A stretch of 64,000 nt of DNA from Polyangiaceae bacterium (GTDB taxonomy: Bacteria > Myxococcota_A > Polyangia > Polyangiales > Polyangiaceae). The stretch spans positions 124,001 to 188,000 of the forward strand of contig CANJMI010000011.1 of the NCBI GenBank assembly GCA_947475525.1, in the 5' to 3' direction. The stretch's first letter is position 1. Every line of letters starts with the position of its first letter. Positions 62,008 to 64,000 of the stretch are shown piece after piece. Both the position numbers and the translations under genes were made by a program. Under the pieces are notes generated by a model. That model was given only the letters and a program-made list of their open reading frames with translations. It was not told where the DNA came from and ran no database searches.

Positions 62008-64000
62008 TCAGCGCCAATCGTCAGAGAAAAAGCCCGCGTCTTTCACCGTACGCGTCCCCAAGAGCTCGCCGCCGCGAAGCGCTCGAACCCCTGCGTCGTA
62101 GATCGCGAAGTCGGGTACGAGCCGCGGCAGATGGCGACTCGCCAGCGTTCCCTCGTAGCTGACGCCGGCGTGCAGCACGACGTATTCGTCGGGAGCGAAC
62201 GGGCTCGGATGGATGAGCGAAATTCCGACGTCCGAGCCCGCGTGTTTGGTGCCGCGAAACGACAGCGAGCCATCCTCGAAGGTCACCGGCAGTGACCCGG
62301 CGACCCGAGCGGTGAGCGAGTTGGTGGCGGGACGTCCGATAAGGACGAGGCTCGCCCCGTGGAGCTCGACCTCGGTGATGTCTCGGTCGGGCAGCACGGG
62401 GAAATGAGCGCCACTCCACGAGTCGTGGCTCGCCCAGTGCTCGGCCACGAGTCGATTGGTTTCGGTTTCGTCGGAGAGCTGGGTTCCGTAGACGACCAGT
62501 GTCCGATGGCGGAGCACATCGTCGAGTGGGCCGGCGACGTGCGGCCGTTTTTTTCTCGAGCGGTCGGGCTCCTGCGTCGCTACGGAAAAGCCTTCGACTC
62601 CGCGCACGAAGAACCGTTCGCCCGAACCCGCGGAGAGCTCAAGATCGCGCCCGTCGACGCGCGCCGACTGGGCGTCGAAGCCGTCGAGGTTGATCGCGAA
62701 CGCGTCAACACCGCTGGTTTTTACCTCGAAGCGCCGCTCCTTCGGCCGGTAGTGCGCATCGATGGACACAAACTCCTCTTCGCGCGATCGCGCGATGAGC
62801 CGCAGCCAATACGAGCGGTCGTAACGCAGTTCGCCGGTCGTCAGGCGGACATGCTCGGGGCGCTCCGGGCGACTGCGTAGCCTGAGCCAAGCGAGCATTT
62901 TTCCTTTTTCGTAAGCCGTGTCCCAGACGTTGTGTGCGAGCAGCGGTTCGATTTGAAATAGACGCGAGTAGCCAAGCTCGCGGTAACGATCGGCGATCAC
63001 AGCGGAGCGTTGGGGCGTGTCTCTCCCGCCATGGACGATGTGCAGCGGCAGGTGCACTCCATTCTCGGCGTAATTCCGAATGTAGCGCCGCGCGAGCATC
63101 ACGTCCTCGTAGGGCACGCGCGCCGTGAGACGAACGTCGCCGTAGCTCAGAAGGTTGGGGTAACCGCAGAGCGGAGCTGCCGCCGAAAAGAGCGAGGGGT
63201 AGTGCAGGGGTAGCGTAAAGGACACCGTTCCGCCCAGCGAATAACCAGTGATTCCGATGCGCCGTTCGTCGATCGCGTAGAGAGCGCGCACGTGACTGAG
63301 CGCGTCGAGTACGTCGGCTTCGCCCACGGTGCGTTGCCCCGCATCCCGAAAACCTCCCGGTGCCAAAACGAAGATGCCGTAGTCTGGAAGCGCGGGCAGG
63401 TGGCGTGTCGCGTATCCGCGATCCTCGTCTTCCTTCGGACCTTCACCGAAGGCGATCCGGAGTGCGAGCGCCGGGTCGTGGTTCAAGCCATGAGCCACGA
63501 CGACGAGTGGGAGGGGCTTTTTCGCGCGATGCGCGCTCGGCGGAACGTAGAGGACGTAAGGCTGGAGGTTCCCATCGAGCGACGAGCGGTAGGCGCGGTG
63601 GACGACGCCGACCTTGCCCGCGTACGGATCGGTGCCCTGCTCGATGGCGGTGGCCATGCGCTCGAGTTCGTCCGTACGGGCGCCAAGCCAGCTCGCGTCG
63701 GCGTGACCGGCTTCGGCTGCGCCGACCATCGTTCGCAGAGCATGCTCGAAGCTCGCGCGTGAATCCTCGGCGAGTGATTCGGGCAGTGCCGCGGCGCGTG
63801 GAGAGCGAAGGTCGCCATGGAGGAAAGTCTCCGTGAGTTTGGCGAGCCGGTCGCTCACGCGGCCTCCATGGCTCAGCGTGAAGGTGCGCACGCTCGGCTG
63901 TTCGGCGTCTCCGAGTTGCACCCGCAGTTGCTGCGAGCCCGGGCGCTCGAAGGGGATGCGGAGGTCGAGGGAGGTCCCTGCCTGCACGAGGCTCCGCGCT
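62008..64000 (-). CDS. Alpha/beta hydrolase (esterase/peptidase-like), 5' end cut by window edge
   Basis: At least 663 residues visible; the frame is open through position 64000, so the true start is outside. The catalytic region is in the first half: PLVVVAHGLNHDPALALR, DERRIGITGYSLGGTVSFTL (nucleophile in GYSLGG), and later HNVWDTAYEKGKMLAWL as the likely His. The second half is beta-rich with no recognised domain (GASLVLIGRPATNS). It resembles prolyl oligopeptidase or feruloyl/PHB-type esterases, with substrate unknown. The visible N-terminus has no signal peptide, consistent with truncation. Confidence 0.8.
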   Translation of the reverse strand, partial: ARSLVQAGTSLDLRIPFERPGSQQLRVQLGDAEQPSVRTFTLSHGGRVSDRLAKLTETFLHGDLRSPRAAALPESLAEDSRASFEHALRTMVGAAEAGHADASWLGARTDELERMATAIEQGTDPYAGKVGVVHRAYRSSLDGNLQPYVLYVPPSAHRAKKPLPLVVVAHGLNHDPALALRIAFGEGPKEDEDRGYATRHLPALPDYGIFVLAPGGFRDAGQRTVGEADVLDALSHVRALYAIDERRIGITGYSLGGTVSFTLPLHYPSLFSAAAPLCGYPNLLSYGDVRLTARVPYEDVMLARRYIRNYAENGVHLPLHIVHGGRDTPQRSAVIADRYRELGYSRLFQIEPLLAHNVWDTAYEKGKMLAWLRLRSRPERPEHVRLTTGELRYDRSYWLRLIARSREEEFVSIDAHYRPKERRFEVKTSGVDAFAINLDGFDAQSARVDGRDLELSAGSGERFFVRGVEGFSVATQEPDRSRKKRPHVAGPLDDVLRHRTLVVYGTQLSDETETNRLVAEHWASHDSWSGAHFPVLPDRDITEVELHGASLVLIGRPATNSLTARVAGSLPVTFEDGSLSFRGTKHAGSDVGISLIHPSPFAPDEYVVLHAGVSYEGTLASRHLPRLVPDFAIYDAGVRALRGGELLGTRTVKDAGFFSDDWR

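Overview
The window is GC-rich, densely coding DNA with the character of a large-genome myxobacterium (Myxococcota, probably the Polyangia/Polyangiales side). The signs are several Hanks-type Ser/Thr kinases (one fused to an ATPase and TPR-like helices), many lipoproteins with Gly- or Ser/Ala-rich linkers, a protein with a MYXO-CTERM tail and a MopE-type metal-binding motif, DUF1592/DUF1552 secreted proteins, type IV pilus ATPases and type VI secretion cargo genes. No insertion sequence, prophage, rRNA or CRISPR array was seen. Gene calls rest on reading translations and motifs by eye; no database search was run.

Layout. 0-9.4 kb: start of a kinase running off the left edge, a lipoprotein, an FtsZ/tubulin-superfamily protein, two further kinases, a TPR/PEGA-like membrane protein and a lipoprotein. 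9.4-13.9 kb: a tightly overlapping three-gene redox operon on the minus strand, diverging from an orphan GspE/PilB-type ATPase and a flavin reductase. 13.9-20.9 kb: a sugar-transfer island with two minus-strand TPR proteins, and a plus-strand operon of a CgeB-like glycosyltransferase, a 54-codon ORF resembling the tail of DegT aminotransferases, and a three-domain glycosyltransferase. 20.9-30.5 kb: rhodanese-MoeB fusion, two unknown genes, MerR-TPR protein, PEGA lipoprotein, fatty acid hydroxylase, hemW diverging from a bifunctional rel, YkgJ and an acyltransferase. 30.5-34.9 kb: tRNA-Gly, a tandem pair of diheme proteins, rfbB. 35.0-40.8 kb: a type VI cargo module (extended VgrG, DcrB-like protein, DUF2169 protein).

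40.9-52.3 kb: surface and secreted proteins (MYXO-CTERM protein, a metzincin-like lipoprotein, the DUF1592-DUF1552-lipoprotein operon), a sugar kinase-like gene, an SDR enzyme and the most striking item: a thioredoxin-like lipoprotein whose reading frame crosses a single in-frame TGA at 43838-43840. The TGA stands where the first cysteine of a CxxC motif is expected and is followed at the right distance by a bacterial SECIS-like hairpin, so it is best read as a selenoprotein. 52.3-64 kb: tRNA-Val and tRNA-Asp with a terminator, a GH13 lipoprotein, an ATP-grasp-like protein, a Cys-rich lipoprotein, pilB-pilT, purF, a hydroxymethylglutaryl-CoA lyase and an alpha/beta hydrolase cut by the right edge.

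Genes are often linked by ATGA or GTGA overlaps, which mark likely translationally coupled operons (9.4-11.4, 17.1-20.9, 24.2-25.3, 30.8-33.8, 40.9-43.5, 46.9-50.8 and 54.7-56.4 kb).
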